A DNA stretch of 64,000 bases from NCBI GenBank assembly GCA_965226825.1, contig CBDDED010000003.1, positions 682,001 to 746,000 of the forward strand, given 5' to 3'. Below the pieces are notes generated by a model. That model was given only the letters and a program-made list of their open reading frames with translations. It did no database searches and was not told the origin of the DNA. The position numbers and the translations under genes were made by a program. Each line of letters begins with the position of its first letter. Positions within the stretch are counted from its first letter, which is position 1. This document shows positions 1 through 8,880 of the stretch, one piece after another. Source of the DNA: Io17-Chloro-G2 sp965226825. GTDB taxonomy: Bacteria > Chloroflexota > Dehalococcoidia > Lucifugimonadales > UBA3495.

Positions 1-2622
1 GAAAACCTGGATCCCATGGGAGTGCATACCGGAGACAGCATTGTGGTTGCACCCAGCCAGACCCTGAGCGACCGCGAATACCAGATGCTGCGGACGGCCA
101 GCCTCAAAATAATCCGCGAGTTGGGCATCGAAGGCGGTTGCAACGTGCAGTTCGCACTGCAACCCCATCCCATGGTTAGCGAGGCCATCGAGCGAAACAC
201 GGAGAACCCCTGGGAACCGGATTCGCCCTACTATGTCATCGAGGTGAATCCCAGGGTCAGCCGCAGTTCGGCCCTTGCCAGCAAGGCCACCGGTTATCCC
301 ATCGCCCGGGTTGCGGCCAAGATTGCGGTTGGCAAGCGGTTGGATGAGATTCCGAACGTGGTCACACGGCAGACGTTGGCCGCCTTCGAGCCGGCGTTGG
401 ACTACTGCGTAGTGAAGATACCCCGGTGGCCTTTTGACAAATTTCCCGGCGGCGACCGGCGCACCACCACCCAGATGAAGGCCACCGGCGAGGTGATGGT
501 TATCGACCGCACCTTTGAAGCCGCAATACAAAAGGCGGCGCGGTCGCTGGAAATCGGCGGTAGAACCCTGCTCTGGGAAGACCCATCCTGGAGCGATGGC
601 TCCCCGGATTCCCTGGACAAACTGCCGCTGGACCCCAACGACACCCGGCTTTGGGCGATTGTCGCCGCATTGAGGCGCGAGATGCCGCTTGAGGACCTGG
701 TGTCCAGGACATTCTTCGAGCCGTGGTTTATCTACGCCTTGCAGCGAATCGTAGATATGGAGCGCCGGCTTCTGGCCGAAACCTTGACTCCGGCGTTGCT
801 GCTGCAAGCCAAGCGCCTGGGCTTTTCCGACCAACAGGTTGGAACATTGTCCGACATGCTGCCGGAGCAGGTGCGAAACCTGCGCATACAACTGGGTATC
901 AAGCCAGTTTACAAGACGGTAGACACATGCGCCGCTGAGTTTGAGGCGGTGACACCCTACTATTACAGCGCCTACGACCAGGAGAACGAGGCGCTGCCTC
1001 TGCCGGGCAAAAAGGCCATTGTGCTGGGCAGCGGTCCCATCCGAATCGGCCAGGGGATCGAGTTCGACTATTGCAGCGTCCACGCCGCGGCGGCGCTAAC
1101 TCAAGCCGGCGTGAAGAGCATTATGATCAACTCTAACCCGGAGACTGTGTCCACAGATTTCGATGCCAGCGACCGGTTGTATTTCGAGCCATTGGACGAA
1201 GAGTCGGTGCGGGACATCATCGACAACGAGACGGTGGACGACGTGGCGCCGCCGTCGGTGGTCCAATTCGGCGGGCAAACAGCCATAGATCTGTCTCAAA
1301 AGCTGGCCCTAGCGGGGCTTCCCATCCTGGGATCCAGCGCCGAGGCGATAGACGCAGCATCCGACCGGCGAAAGTTTGAGGAGTTCATGTCCCGGCTCGG
1401 CATACCCCAACCCCCCGGAGCCGCCGTGACTTCAGTATCCGAAGCGCTCCAGGTGGCGCAGAACATTGGGTATCCTGCCATAGTCCGTCCCAGCTACGTG
1501 CTGGGCGGCCGGGCAATGGAGATAGTCCAGAATGCAACGGACCTGATCCGGTACCTAACAGTGGCTTCGGAGATTGCCCCGGACCGGCCGGTGCTGATCG
1601 ACCGGTACATGGAGGGCAAGGAGTGCGAGGTAGACGCCGTGTGCGATGGGGAGGAAGTCCTCATCCCCGGCATCATCGAGCACATAGAGCGGGCCGGGGT
1701 GCATTCCGGAGACTCAATGGGCATCTATCCGGGACTCAACCTCACATCCGAGGAAGTGTCCACGATTGTCGATTACACCACCCGCATGGGGCTGGCCCTG
1801 GGCATCAAAGGCCTGATGAATGTGCAGTTCGTCATTCACGGCGGGCCAGCTTATCGCAGTCCCCGGGTCGACAGCGGCTGGAACGACGAAACCAGCGTGT
1901 ATGTATTGGAAGTGAACCCACGGGGCAGCCGCACGATCCCCTTCATTTCCAAAGTTACCGGCGCTCCGGTGGCCACCATTGCCACACGGGTGATGCTGGG
2001 TGAAACCCTGGCCCAGCAGGGGTACCAGGGCGGGCTATGGCCGAGGCAGAAACTGGTGGGCATCAAGGCGCCGGTGTTCTCTATGGGCAAGCTCATCGGC
2101 GTGGACTGGAGGTTGGGACCGGAGATGACCTCCACCGGAGAGGTGATGGGGATAGACGTGGAGTTCTCCCCGGCCCTGTCCAAAGCGCTGTTGGCCGCCA
2201 ACCTCAGCCTTCAGAAAGGAATGGGTATCCTTTTGAGTATCGCAGACCAGGACAAGGCCGAGTCCCTGTCTCTGGTGCGTGAATTACATGACGCGGACTG
2301 TCAACTATTTGCCACCGAGGGCACCGCATCCATGATTTCGGCGATGGGGATACCGGTCATCATGGCCACCAAGCGGTTGGATGAGGGACATCCTAACTGC
2401 CTGGACGTCATCGAACAAAGAATGGTCGGAGCGGTGATCAACACCCTATCGGGCGACACTTCGGTGCTGCGTGACGGGTTTTACATCCGACGCGCCGCGG
2501 TGGAACGCCAAATCCCATGCTTCACCGCGTTGGATACGGCGAGGGCTGCAGTGGAAAGCCTGCTGACGGAAGGCGGCAGGTACAACGTCCGGCCCATGGT
2601 GGACTACCTGAGTCCTGGCTGA
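1..2622 (+). CDS. carB: Carbamoyl-phosphate synthase large subunit, 5'-truncated by window edge
   Basis: Makes carbamoyl phosphate from bicarbonate, ATP and glutamine-derived ammonia for pyrimidine and arginine synthesis. The reading frame is open from base 1 (ENLDP precedes the MGVHTGDS motif), so roughly the first 230 residues of the usual ~1070 lie outside the window and the Met at position 16 is not the start. Visible are the end of the first ATP-grasp half (EVNPRVSRSSALASKATGYP), the oligomerisation domain, the second ATP-grasp half beginning near GSGPIRIGQGIEFDY, its EVNPRGSRT loop, and the C-terminal MGS-like allosteric domain (LFATEGTA). It ends at TGA 2620-2622. Nothing looks broken. 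pyrF lies 3.2 kb downstream on the other strand, so the pyrimidine genes are near each other but not in one operon. Confidence 0.97.
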   Translation, partial: ENLDPMGVHTGDSIVVAPSQTLSDREYQMLRTASLKIIRELGIEGGCNVQFALQPHPMVSEAIERNTENPWEPDSPYYVIEVNPRVSRSSALASKATGYPIARVAAKIAVGKRLDEIPNVVTRQTLAAFEPALDYCVVKIPRWPFDKFPGGDRRTTTQMKATGEVMVIDRTFEAAIQKAARSLEIGGRTLLWEDPSWSDGSPDSLDKLPLDPNDTRLWAIVAALRREMPLEDLVSRTFFEPWFIYALQRIVDMERRLLAETLTPALLLQAKRLGFSDQQVGTLSDMLPEQVRNLRIQLGIKPVYKTVDTCAAEFEAVTPYYYSAYDQENEALPLPGKKAIVLGSGPIRIGQGIEFDYCSVHAAAALTQAGVKSIMINSNPETVSTDFDASDRLYFEPLDEESVRDIIDNETVDDVAPPSVVQFGGQTAIDLSQKLALAGLPILGSSAEAIDAASDRRKFEEFMSRLGIPQPPGAAVTSVSEALQVAQNIGYPAIVRPSYVLGGRAMEIVQNATDLIRYLTVASEIAPDRPVLIDRYMEGKECEVDAVCDGEEVLIPGIIEHIERAGVHSGDSMGIYPGLNLTSEEVSTIVDYTTRMGLALGIKGLMNVQFVIHGGPAYRSPRVDSGWNDETSVYVLEVNPRGSRTIPFISKVTGAPVATIATRVMLGETLAQQGYQGGLWPRQKLVGIKAPVFSMGKLIGVDWRLGPEMTSTGEVMGIDVEFSPALSKALLAANLSLQKGMGILLSIADQDKAESLSLVRELHDADCQLFATEGTASMISAMGIPVIMATKRLDEGHPNCLDVIEQRMVGAVINTLSGDTSVLRDGFYIRRAAVERQIPCFTALDTARAAVESLLTEGGRYNVRPMVDYLSPG

Positions 2623-2677
2623 GCCAGTCCTTTCTGAGTCCTGGCTGAGTCAGTCCTGGCTGAGCCCCGGCTGACCC

Positions 2678-3631
2678 CTACCAGTCCATCTCCATTCCAA
2701 TGCCCGCGGCGGTGGCCTTGTCATAGGCTAACTTGGCGGCGGCAACGTCGGCCACCCCGGTGCCCATTAGCTTTACATAAATGATCTGGTCAGCTGAATC
2801 CCGCCCGGCGATCGCTCCCGCCACCACGTGACGCAACTCCATAACCTGGCTCCACTGAATGGCCCCGCGGTCAACGGCGCCGGCTATGTCGCCCGCCTCG
2901 ACGCCAGCCTGCTCGATGGAGTCTACGAAAACCCGGCTGGCCCGGTCCAGAGTGGCGTTGTCCACCTCACTGGCGCGCCAGGTGGTGGGACCGGCGCCGA
3001 CCACCGTGGAGCCATGGTTCAACCATTCGCCTTCCAGCACCGGCTCCATGGTCGCCGCAATGCACAAGATGATGTCACTGCCGGTCACCGCTTCCTTGCT
3101 GCTATCGGCCGCTACGACCTCAACGCCTAAAGAATCGCTCATGGCTTGAGCGAAGCTCTTCCGGTTATCCAAGGTGCGGCTGTAGACGTTGATCTTCTTG
3201 ATGCCGTGCACCTTGGCAACCGCTTCCAACTGGGTTGGCGCTTGATAACCTGCGCCAATAATCGCCAGGGTCGATTCGCCTGGGTTGGAAAGGTGTTTGA
3301 CTGCCACCCCGGTAGTCGCCCCGGTGCGTAGCTGGCCCAACCGGTTGGCCTGGGTGTAACAGAGCAACTCCCCGGAATCGGCGTCGTACAGGCTAACCTG
3401 AAAGGAATACTTGCCCCTCACCACCGTGTAGGTCTTAACGCCCAGAACACCATCATAGAACAACCCGCCTCCCATGACCGACAGCATGCCGTTGCTGCCG
3501 ATGATTTTCCGGCGGGACAGGTTGGAGGCTTGTCCCTGGCCGAACCGGCGTTGCATGTTTTCGATGGCCGCCAGCATTTCATCCATGGACACCAACTGGT
3601 TGACGTCTTCGTCTCGCAAGAACCTGGCCAT
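2678..3631 (-). CDS. Ornithine cyclodeaminase / mu-crystallin family protein
   Basis: NAD(P)-dependent family whose members deaminate ornithine, reduce cyclic imino acids or make amino-acid dehydrogenase-like conversions; the substrate here cannot be read from sequence. About 317 residues, the normal family size. The Rossmann nucleotide-binding glycine motif is visible as AIIGAGYQA, preceded by the family block LRTGATTGVAVKHLS and followed by VYSRTLDNRKSFA. A GTG at 3661 would add ten residues, but family members begin at MARFLRDEDV, so I chose the ATG at 3631; neither has a strong ribosome site. Convergent with carB, 55 bases away, with short direct repeats (AGTCCTGGCTGAG) between them. Confidence 0.85.
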   Translation of the reverse strand: MARFLRDEDVNQLVSMDEMLAAIENMQRRFGQGQASNLSRRKIIGSNGMLSVMGGGLFYDGVLGVKTYTVVRGKYSFQVSLYDADSGELLCYTQANRLGQLRTGATTGVAVKHLSNPGESTLAIIGAGYQAPTQLEAVAKVHGIKKINVYSRTLDNRKSFAQAMSDSLGVEVVAADSSKEAVTGSDIILCIAATMEPVLEGEWLNHGSTVVGAGPTTWRASEVDNATLDRASRVFVDSIEQAGVEAGDIAGAVDRGAIQWSQVMELRHVVAGAIAGRDSADQIIYVKLMGTGVADVAAAKLAYDKATAAGIGMEMDW

Positions 3632-3856
3632 CGCAATCCATTCCCAAGCAAGGATTTTCACGGAGCTGCCAGCTAGAGCGGGGCCCGGCCGGCCCAGCGT
3701 CGATGCGCCCCTGATGAAGGGCTAGTTTATCCCGAGGGACGGAATCCAATCAACCCGCGACCCAACAGCGAGATCGCATTGCAAACTGCGGTTTGGGCGT
3801 GCTGAATGACCTCTGTCCTGCAGCTATGACATTAGGATGGGAGCACAACCGCAGCG

Positions 3857-4036
3857 CCGTCTTTCTCGCCGCAGCGTTAATCCAGAGCCCTTTGTCATAT
3901 TAAGCTTGGTCAGCATACGCGGGGCGCGTCGCCTACTTAACCAAGCACACCGGTCCCATGCGGACCACTCCTGCAGTGACCCACGTACTTGGATTTGGGA
4001 GGGGGGCTCTGGATTCCCGCGGCGGCGAGAATGACG
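3857..4036. repeat. MITE-1 copy A (~180 bp, inverted ends)
   Basis: Left end reads CCGTCTTTCTCGCCGCAGCG then AATCCAGAGCCC; right end is the reverse complement form GGGCTCTGGATTCCCGCGGCGGCGAGAATGACG. The ~110 bp between the ends has no gene. The same pair of ends occurs at six further loci in this window. The surrounding intergenic stretch from 3662 to 4207 shows nothing else. Confidence 0.8.
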
Positions 4037-4207
4037 CTGGGGGCACAAGTTTAGCCGCGTAAATGCGAATGCTTGGCCACCCAGGCCTACCAGAGAGCAT
4101 CCGGTGTTCTTAGTGCAATGTGTGGTCGATGAAGCTATGCAGCCTAGGGGATAGGGCTGGTCGTGAGGTGGGTCAGGGGTAGAAGCGGCTTGGTTGGCGG
4201 CCGGTTG

Positions 4208-4447
4208 TTACTTGAAGTAGTCCCGGTTTTTCTTGATGTAGTCCCTCCATTGGGAGGGCACCGCAAACTCGTCGAAAATAGCGTTTACCGGGCAGACCGA
4301 CACACAATAGGAGCAATCAATGCAGGTTTCCGGATCGATGTAAAACATATCGTCATCGTCGGTGGAGACGATGCAATCGACGGGGCAGACCTGGACGCAG
4401 GTAGCGTCTTTGACACCTTTGCAGGGTTCGGTGATTACGTAAGGCAT
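4208..4447 (-). CDS. Ferredoxin with two Fe-S cluster motifs
   Basis: Small cytoplasmic electron carrier of 79 residues. It begins MPYVITEPCKG, typical of bacterial 7Fe/8Fe ferredoxins. The first cysteine set is C9-x7-C17-x3-C21-P and the second is CIDCSYCVSVCP, the standard CxxCxxCxxxCP. The longer spacing between the first two cysteines resembles 7Fe ferredoxins, where the first cluster is 3Fe-4S, but this is inference. It is transcribed divergently from the LysR regulator, with a ~230-bp shared promoter region, so that regulator may control it. Its likely partners are oxygenases or reductases elsewhere, such as the Rieske system in this window, though no direct link is visible. Confidence 0.93.
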   Translation of the reverse strand: MPYVITEPCKGVKDATCVQVCPVDCIVSTDDDDMFYIDPETCIDCSYCVSVCPVNAIFDEFAVPSQWRDYIKKNRDYFK

Positions 4448-4593
4448 TCGGATGCTTTCCCTTGCGGCTGGGCTCGATGACCTGTTTGAGTCGGGTCCAC
4501 GGCTAAAGGTTCACCAAAGAGGTTCGAACTACAAAGGTCAGTACAGGGGTCACAGACGGTGGAAGCGGGAATGCACCTTGTTCTTATTCTCAA

Positions 4594-4643
4594 ATCAACC
4601 GAATATTTTGTCAAGCAATATCGGTTGATATATAATATCAGAA
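4594..4643 (+). promoter_or_regulatory. Sigma-70-type promoter with overlapping LysR-type operator
   Basis: TTGTCA at 4608-4613 and TATAAT at 4631-4636 are 17 bp apart, a near-ideal promoter for the LysR gene starting at 4676. A perfect 9-bp inverted repeat, ATCAACCGA (4594-4602) and TCGGTTGAT (4621-4629), encloses the -35 box and ends just before the -10 box. Position and symmetry fit an autoregulatory LysR binding site that also faces the divergent ferredoxin gene. Confidence 0.65.
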
Positions 4644-4675
4644 ATGCCCAGCACAGTCTCTGGGGGGATGTATCT

Positions 4676-5626
4676 GTGGAATTAAGGGAACTCATTAGTT
4701 TCTATCACGTCGCGAGGTTGCGCAGCGTTTCCAAGGCAGCCCGCGCCCTGGAGTTGGGCCAACCCACGGTCACCACACATCTCCGGAAACTGGAGTCGGA
4801 GTTTGGGATTACGCTATTCGATCGTATCAAGCGCCCCATACAACTGACTTCGGAAGGCATCACGCTACTGGAGTTGGTTACTCCGGTGGTGACTTCGGTG
4901 GACACGCTGAAGACTCAGATGGACTATTCGGAGCGGCGAGGCTCCTTCAGTATCGGAGCTTACCCGGACTTGGTGATGCATCACCTGCCCCGAGGCATCC
5001 AATCTTTTCGGGACCGCTACCCCGATGTACGCATCCGGCTGCTGGCCCGAGCCTATTCGCCACTGATTCAGTTGGTCCGGTCCGGAGAGGTTGATCTGGG
5101 CTTCTGCTCTCCTCCCCCTGCGGATGACTTCTCCCTGGAGTTCACCGAGTTATTTGAGTACAACGTAGTTTTGATGACCCCTCCGGAACATCCCCTGCTT
5201 AACGAGTCACTCCCCACCCTGCAGGGTATCGCCGAGTGGCCGCTGATTCTATCCGGCCAGGAAAGTCTCACCCGGCAAAAGGTTGAGCAAGCGTTGAAGG
5301 GCCAGGGGATTTCCTGCGAAGTAGTTCTGGCATTGGACGATACCGAGTCGATCAAACGATACGTGGAAATCGGGATGGGGGTTGCCGTTTGCAGCGACTT
5401 CACCCTGCACCAGGAAGACCACGATAAGTTGGGAGTCGTCAGGCTCGACCACATTTTCGAGACATCGGTAATTGGAATCTGCACATTGAAGGGCAAGTTC
5501 CTGGGTCGGGCGGTGCGCAACTTTATCGAAACCATGTCTGACGAACTACGCGGCTACCACGCCGAAATGCTGGACTGGGAAAGAAGCCCCAAGGACGAGA
5601 CCCCTCTGTCAGTACCCACGGCCTAA
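4676..5626 (+). CDS. LysR-family transcriptional regulator
   Basis: DNA-binding activator/repressor of about 316 residues. The N-terminal winged helix-turn-helix is clear: ELISFYHVARLRSVSKAARAL, then QPTVTTHLRKLESEFGITLF. The rest is the two-lobe periplasmic-binding-like effector domain, with SGEVDLGFC in the linker-proximal lobe as in CbbR/CysB-like members. The open frame extends upstream to an ATG at 4559, but that adds 39 unrelated residues lying over the promoter. GTG 4676 follows a GGGGGG site at 4662-4667 and starts exactly at the family N-terminus. It is divergent from the ferredoxin gene and probably regulates it and itself. The effector molecule cannot be told. Confidence 0.88.
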   Translation: MELRELISFYHVARLRSVSKAARALELGQPTVTTHLRKLESEFGITLFDRIKRPIQLTSEGITLLELVTPVVTSVDTLKTQMDYSERRGSFSIGAYPDLVMHHLPRGIQSFRDRYPDVRIRLLARAYSPLIQLVRSGEVDLGFCSPPPADDFSLEFTELFEYNVVLMTPPEHPLLNESLPTLQGIAEWPLILSGQESLTRQKVEQALKGQGISCEVVLALDDTESIKRYVEIGMGVAVCSDFTLHQEDHDKLGVVRLDHIFETSVIGICTLKGKFLGRAVRNFIETMSDELRGYHAEMLDWERSPKDETPLSVPTA

Positions 5627-5656
5627 CCTACCCCAAGGGAAATCTGCGGATCAGGT

Positions 5657-5869
5657 TTACTCCGGGCTAGCCGCCGGAGTCGTTTCCCGGGGTATGATCT
5701 CCTTGACCCGCCGGTCAAGGTAGGACCGGGCAACCATGATGTGCCGTCCGCAGGTTTGGCAGGTCAAGCCAATATCCGCCCCCAGCCGGCCGACTCGCCA
5801 ATGGTAGCCGCCGCATGGGTGGGCCTTCTTCATCCGGACCGCGTCGCCGACCCGAAGCGTTAGCGCCAT
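5657..5869 (-). CDS. DUF951 family protein
   Basis: A 70-residue protein matching the DUF951 family by its start (LRVGDAVRMKKAHPCGGYHW) and its CQTCGRHIMVARS block. One Cys near residue 19 and two more in CQTC could bind a metal, but the function is unknown. The family is typical of Firmicutes and Chloroflexota, which supports the taxonomic guess. Its ATG at 5869 overlaps the last 10 bases of pyrF, so the two are translationally coupled and co-transcribed. Confidence 0.85.
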   Translation of the reverse strand: MALTLRVGDAVRMKKAHPCGGYHWRVGRLGADIGLTCQTCGRHIMVARSYLDRRVKEIIPRETTPAASPE

Positions 5870-6696
5870 CCCTGGCCCCTTGAATCCAGTATCCGGTTGA
5901 TGGCATCCCGCAACCGCGCCGTTTCCCGGGCGGCGGCGGCGGCGAAATCGCTGCCGGTGGAAGCGTATATGATGCCTCGGGACGAGTTAACGATGGCCCG
6001 GCGGCCGTTTGAGTCCACGCCGTCACCGACCGCCGCCTCCAAGTCCCCGCCCTGCGCGCCGACTCCTGGAATAAGAAAGGGCATATCGGGGCAGGAGTTT
6101 CTCACCGATTTCAGTTGCCTTGGGTTGGTGGCGCCCATCACCAGGCCCAGGTTCCCCCCGGAGTTCCAATGCCCGGCTGTCAGCGCCAGGTGTTGGTAAA
6201 GGGGAATATTGCCATGGGGGCCAGCCACTTCCAGGTCCTGAAGGTCAGCAGATCCTGGATTGGAGCCCCGGCACCACAGGAAAGCGCCATGATCAGGGTC
6301 ATTCAGGAAAGGCTCTATCGAATCACTGCCGCCCCATCCATTGATCGTGACTGCGTCGAAGTCCCAAACCCGGAACATTGCCGCGGCGTAGGCTTCGCTG
6401 GACGGCCCCATATCCCCGCGCTTGGCGTCGCCGATGACAATGGCATGAGGGGCCTGGCTCCTAATACCTGCTACGGTTTGTTCCAAGGCGGTCAAGCCGG
6501 GAATTCCCAATGCCTCGTAAAACGCTAAATTAGGCTTATAGGCGCAGGCCGATCCTGCAGTGGCTTCTACGATAGCAGCGTTAAAATCCGCCACGCCCAT
6601 CGCCGGCATACGTTTGAGGTCCGGGTCCAGACCGACGCACACCAGGCTTTCCGAGGATTGACAGGCCTCGTCCAATCGTTCGAGGAACCGGGCCAC
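5860..6696 (-). CDS. pyrF: Orotidine 5'-phosphate decarboxylase (long-form, type 2)
   Basis: Converts OMP to UMP, the last step of de novo UMP synthesis. At 278 residues it belongs to the longer type-2 subfamily. The active-site block DAKRGDMGPSSEAYA (the D-x-K-x2-D signature) and the phosphate-binding end (FLIPGVGAQGGDLEAAV, later RAIVNSSRGIIYA) are intact. It is the first gene of a two-gene unit with DUF951, overlapping it by 10 bases. The ATG at 6696 gives MARFLERLDEACQ, a normal family N-terminus; upstream in-frame codons lie outside the conserved region. Confidence 0.95.
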   Translation of the reverse strand: MARFLERLDEACQSSESLVCVGLDPDLKRMPAMGVADFNAAIVEATAGSACAYKPNLAFYEALGIPGLTALEQTVAGIRSQAPHAIVIGDAKRGDMGPSSEAYAAAMFRVWDFDAVTINGWGGSDSIEPFLNDPDHGAFLWCRGSNPGSADLQDLEVAGPHGNIPLYQHLALTAGHWNSGGNLGLVMGATNPRQLKSVRNSCPDMPFLIPGVGAQGGDLEAAVGDGVDSNGRRAIVNSSRGIIYASTGSDFAAAAARETARLRDAINRILDSRGQGWR

Positions 6697-6813
6697 AGCG
6701 AATCTCCAGCGCAGAGTAGTTTCTGAAGGATGGGTTGCGCCATTATATCAGTCACCCCGCAGGCCAATCCATGCGAAACGCCCGCTTCCAAAGTCGTTCA
6801 GTTATGATTAGAT

Positions 6814-6971
6814 CCCCCGTCTTCCTCGCCGCAGTGGGAATCCAGAACCCTTTTAGTGAGAAACCAAGAATATCCACATGCAGGATGTTCTGCCTGACGT
6901 ATGCCCGCTAACACAACCGCGTTGGCGCAGGAAAGGGGCTCTGGATTCCCGCTGCGGGGAGAAAGACGGGG
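6814..6971. repeat. MITE-1 copy B (~158 bp)
   Basis: Left end CCCCCGTCTTCCTCGCCGC then GGGAATCCAGAACCC; right end GGGGCTCTGGATTCCCGCTG then GAGAAAGACGGGG. It sits between pyrF and sfsA. The reading frame of sfsA runs open back through it, which would give a falsely long N-terminus. Confidence 0.78.
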
Positions 6972-7098
6972 AAGGTGCTACCGCGGGAATTGCGGTGGAC
7001 AATGGAAAGATACTGGGCCGGTCCGGCCCGGTTGTACCACCTGCGGCAGGTTGCTAACATTGGCTCTTTCAGGCTTGCTCGAACACACAGGAGGCAAT

Positions 7099-7824
7099 GT
7101 GGACCTGGGCCCGGATCTGGTGGAAGCGACCTTTTTGGAGCGGTTAAACCGGTTCGCCGCCAGGGTGAGGATCCAGGACGGGGACGTGCTGGCCCACGTA
7201 GCCAACTCCGGCAGGATGCGCGAGCTGTTCATACCTGGCGTCCGGGTCTTGCTGAAACGAAAGCCGGGCAACCATCGCAAGACGGGCTATGACCTGTGCC
7301 TGGTGGACCTCGGCTTTGCCCTGGTGTCAGCCGATGCCCGGCTGCCGAATGCCCTGGTTGCCGATGCCCTGGCCAACGGAAAGTTGCCCCAGTTCGCCGA
7401 ATATACCCAGGTCAAACCGGAGTCGACCTACGGGGAGAGCCGGTTGGACTTTCTTTTGCAAAACCCTTCGAACGCGGGAGCGTCAGGCAAATGCTACTTG
7501 GAAACCAAGTCAGTGACCTTGGTGGAGTCCGGCGCTGCGTTGTTTCCGGACGCGCCTACTTCCCGTGGCGTGAAGCACATGGGCAGCCTCGTGAAAGCCG
7601 TAGAGGAGGGAAACCGCGCCGCCGTGATTTTCGTGATTCAGCGAGGGGATGCGCGCCGGTTCTCCCCCCACGATTCCGCCGACCCGGATTTCACCGCAGC
7701 TTTCCGGCTTGCGTTGGCGTCGGGGGTAGAAGCCTATGCACACACCTGCGAGGTGACCCTCCGGGAGATTTCTCTGGCCGGACAAATCCCCATTCATCTT
7801 CCCAAGTTGGCCGTCGCAGACTAG
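7099..7824 (+). CDS. sfsA: SfsA family protein (sugar fermentation stimulation / DNA-binding nuclease-like)
   Basis: About 241 residues, the usual SfsA length. The family is a nucleic-acid-binding OB-fold joined to a PD-(D/E)XK-like domain and was first described as affecting maltose genes; the physiological role is unsettled. Diagnostic blocks are visible: VLAHVANSGRMRELFIPG, KTGYDLCLVD, ESRLDFLL with CYLETKSVTLV (the nuclease-like D and ExK positions), and FPDAPTSRGVKHM. The start is GTG 7099, preceded by a perfect AGGAGG at 7089-7094; the open frame to 6901 runs into the MITE-1 repeat and is not coding. An endonuclease III relative follows 66 bases downstream in the same direction, suggesting a DNA-related unit. 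Confidence 0.92.
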   Translation: MDLGPDLVEATFLERLNRFAARVRIQDGDVLAHVANSGRMRELFIPGVRVLLKRKPGNHRKTGYDLCLVDLGFALVSADARLPNALVADALANGKLPQFAEYTQVKPESTYGESRLDFLLQNPSNAGASGKCYLETKSVTLVESGAALFPDAPTSRGVKHMGSLVKAVEEGNRAAVIFVIQRGDARRFSPHDSADPDFTAAFRLALASGVEAYAHTCEVTLREISLAGQIPIHLPKLAVAD

Positions 7825-7890
7825 CGATCTACCTTCAATAGTTGGCTGTCCCAGACTAACTCTCTCCAAAGGCGGAATCAGGTTAACGAA

Positions 7891-8613
7891 ATGCCCCGTC
7901 ATGCCGCAGTTAACACCCGTATCGATTCCCCGGAAGACCTGGGCGCATACCTACAGGAGGTGTACCGCCGGCTCTACAGTGCCTACGGCCCTCAGGGCTG
8001 GTGGCCAGGGAACGGACCCGTTGACGTGGTCTTGGGGGCTATTCTGACCCAATCGGCGGCCTGGACCAACGTAGAAAAAGCTCTGAACAATCTCAAGACC
8101 GCCGGGTGTTTCTCTTTGGAAGCCATCCACCGGATGTCTCAGGACGAATTGGCGGTGGTTATACGCCCCAGCGGCTACTTCAACGCCAAGGCCCGCAAGC
8201 TGAAGGCTTTTGCGGCTTACATCCATAATTTCAGCAATGGAGACCTGGCGGCCTTTCTTTCCCAGGACGCGGAACCACTGCGTTCCCAGTTGCTTTCCAT
8301 CCACGGCATCGGACCGGAAACCGCTGACGACATTATCCTTTACGCTGCGGGCAAGCCGTCATTCGTAATCGATGCTTACACCCGGCGTATTTTATCCAGG
8401 CTGGGCGTGCTGCCAGAAGCGGCTGCCAACGACTACGCGACCTGCCAGGACCTTTTTCACAACAACTTGCCCTTAGATGCCGGCATGTTCAACGAATACC
8501 ACGCCCTGCTCGACCGGCACGCCAAGGAGGCCTGCTCCAAAACGCCCAAATGCGCCGGCTGCTGCCTGTTGGATCAGTGCGCCACGGGAAGGTCAAGGGT
8601 GTCTGACGGCTGA
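7891..8613 (+). CDS. Endonuclease III-like DNA glycosylase (HhH-GPD with 4Fe-4S loop)
   Basis: Base-excision repair protein of 240 residues. The helix-hairpin-helix is LLSIHGIGPETADDIILYA, with the following conserved aspartate in FVIDAYTRRILSRLG as in HhH-GPD glycosylases. The position where endonuclease III has its catalytic lysine reads IGPETAD, so Lys is replaced by Glu; the enzyme may be a monofunctional glycosylase of the subgroup annotated as endonuclease III domain proteins. The C-terminal CSKTPKCAGCCLLDQC can hold a 4Fe-4S cluster (C-x6-C-x2-C-x5-C). Its stop codon lies in a 19-bp sequence that is repeated after the MITE-1 copy immediately downstream. Confidence 0.88.
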   Translation: MPRHAAVNTRIDSPEDLGAYLQEVYRRLYSAYGPQGWWPGNGPVDVVLGAILTQSAAWTNVEKALNNLKTAGCFSLEAIHRMSQDELAVVIRPSGYFNAKARKLKAFAAYIHNFSNGDLAAFLSQDAEPLRSQLLSIHGIGPETADDIILYAAGKPSFVIDAYTRRILSRLGVLPEAAANDYATCQDLFHNNLPLDAGMFNEYHALLDRHAKEACSKTPKCAGCCLLDQCATGRSRVSDG

Positions 8614-8616
8614 GCC

Positions 8617-8880
8617 AGGGTCTTTCGATTGTCCCCCGTCATTCCCGCCGCAGCGGGAATCCAGAGCCCTGATTGTGTGCCAAGACTGTTATGCCAACTA
8701 AGAAGCGCCTGATGGACAGGTTGACGTCCCACCTGGAACATTCCTGCAGGCACGCACCAGGTTGGATGGGGAAAAGGGCTCTGGATTCCCGTTGCGACGA
8801 GAATAACGGGGAGTAGGGATCCAAATGGGCTCCAGATTCCCGTTGCGGCAAGAGTGACGGGGGATTCGAAGATAATCGAT
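8617..8880. repeat. MITE-1 copy C (extended ~265-bp form) with flanking direct repeats
   Basis: Contains the ~180-bp core (8633-8811) plus an extra half-copy of the end (8826-8864) and a tail ending GATTCGAAGATAATCGAT. The whole is the reverse complement of copy F near 58.1-58.4 kb, including the outer CAGGGTCTTTCGATTGTC end. It is flanked by near-identical direct repeats, GGTGTCTGACGGCTGAGCC (8598-8616) and GGTGTCTGCCGGCTGAACC (8881-8899). The left one contains the stop codon of the upstream glycosylase gene. Confidence 0.82.

Noticed and set aside
6901..7098. N-terminal extension of SfsA
   Set aside because: It runs through MITE-1 copy B; the GTG at 7099 has a perfect AGGAGG.
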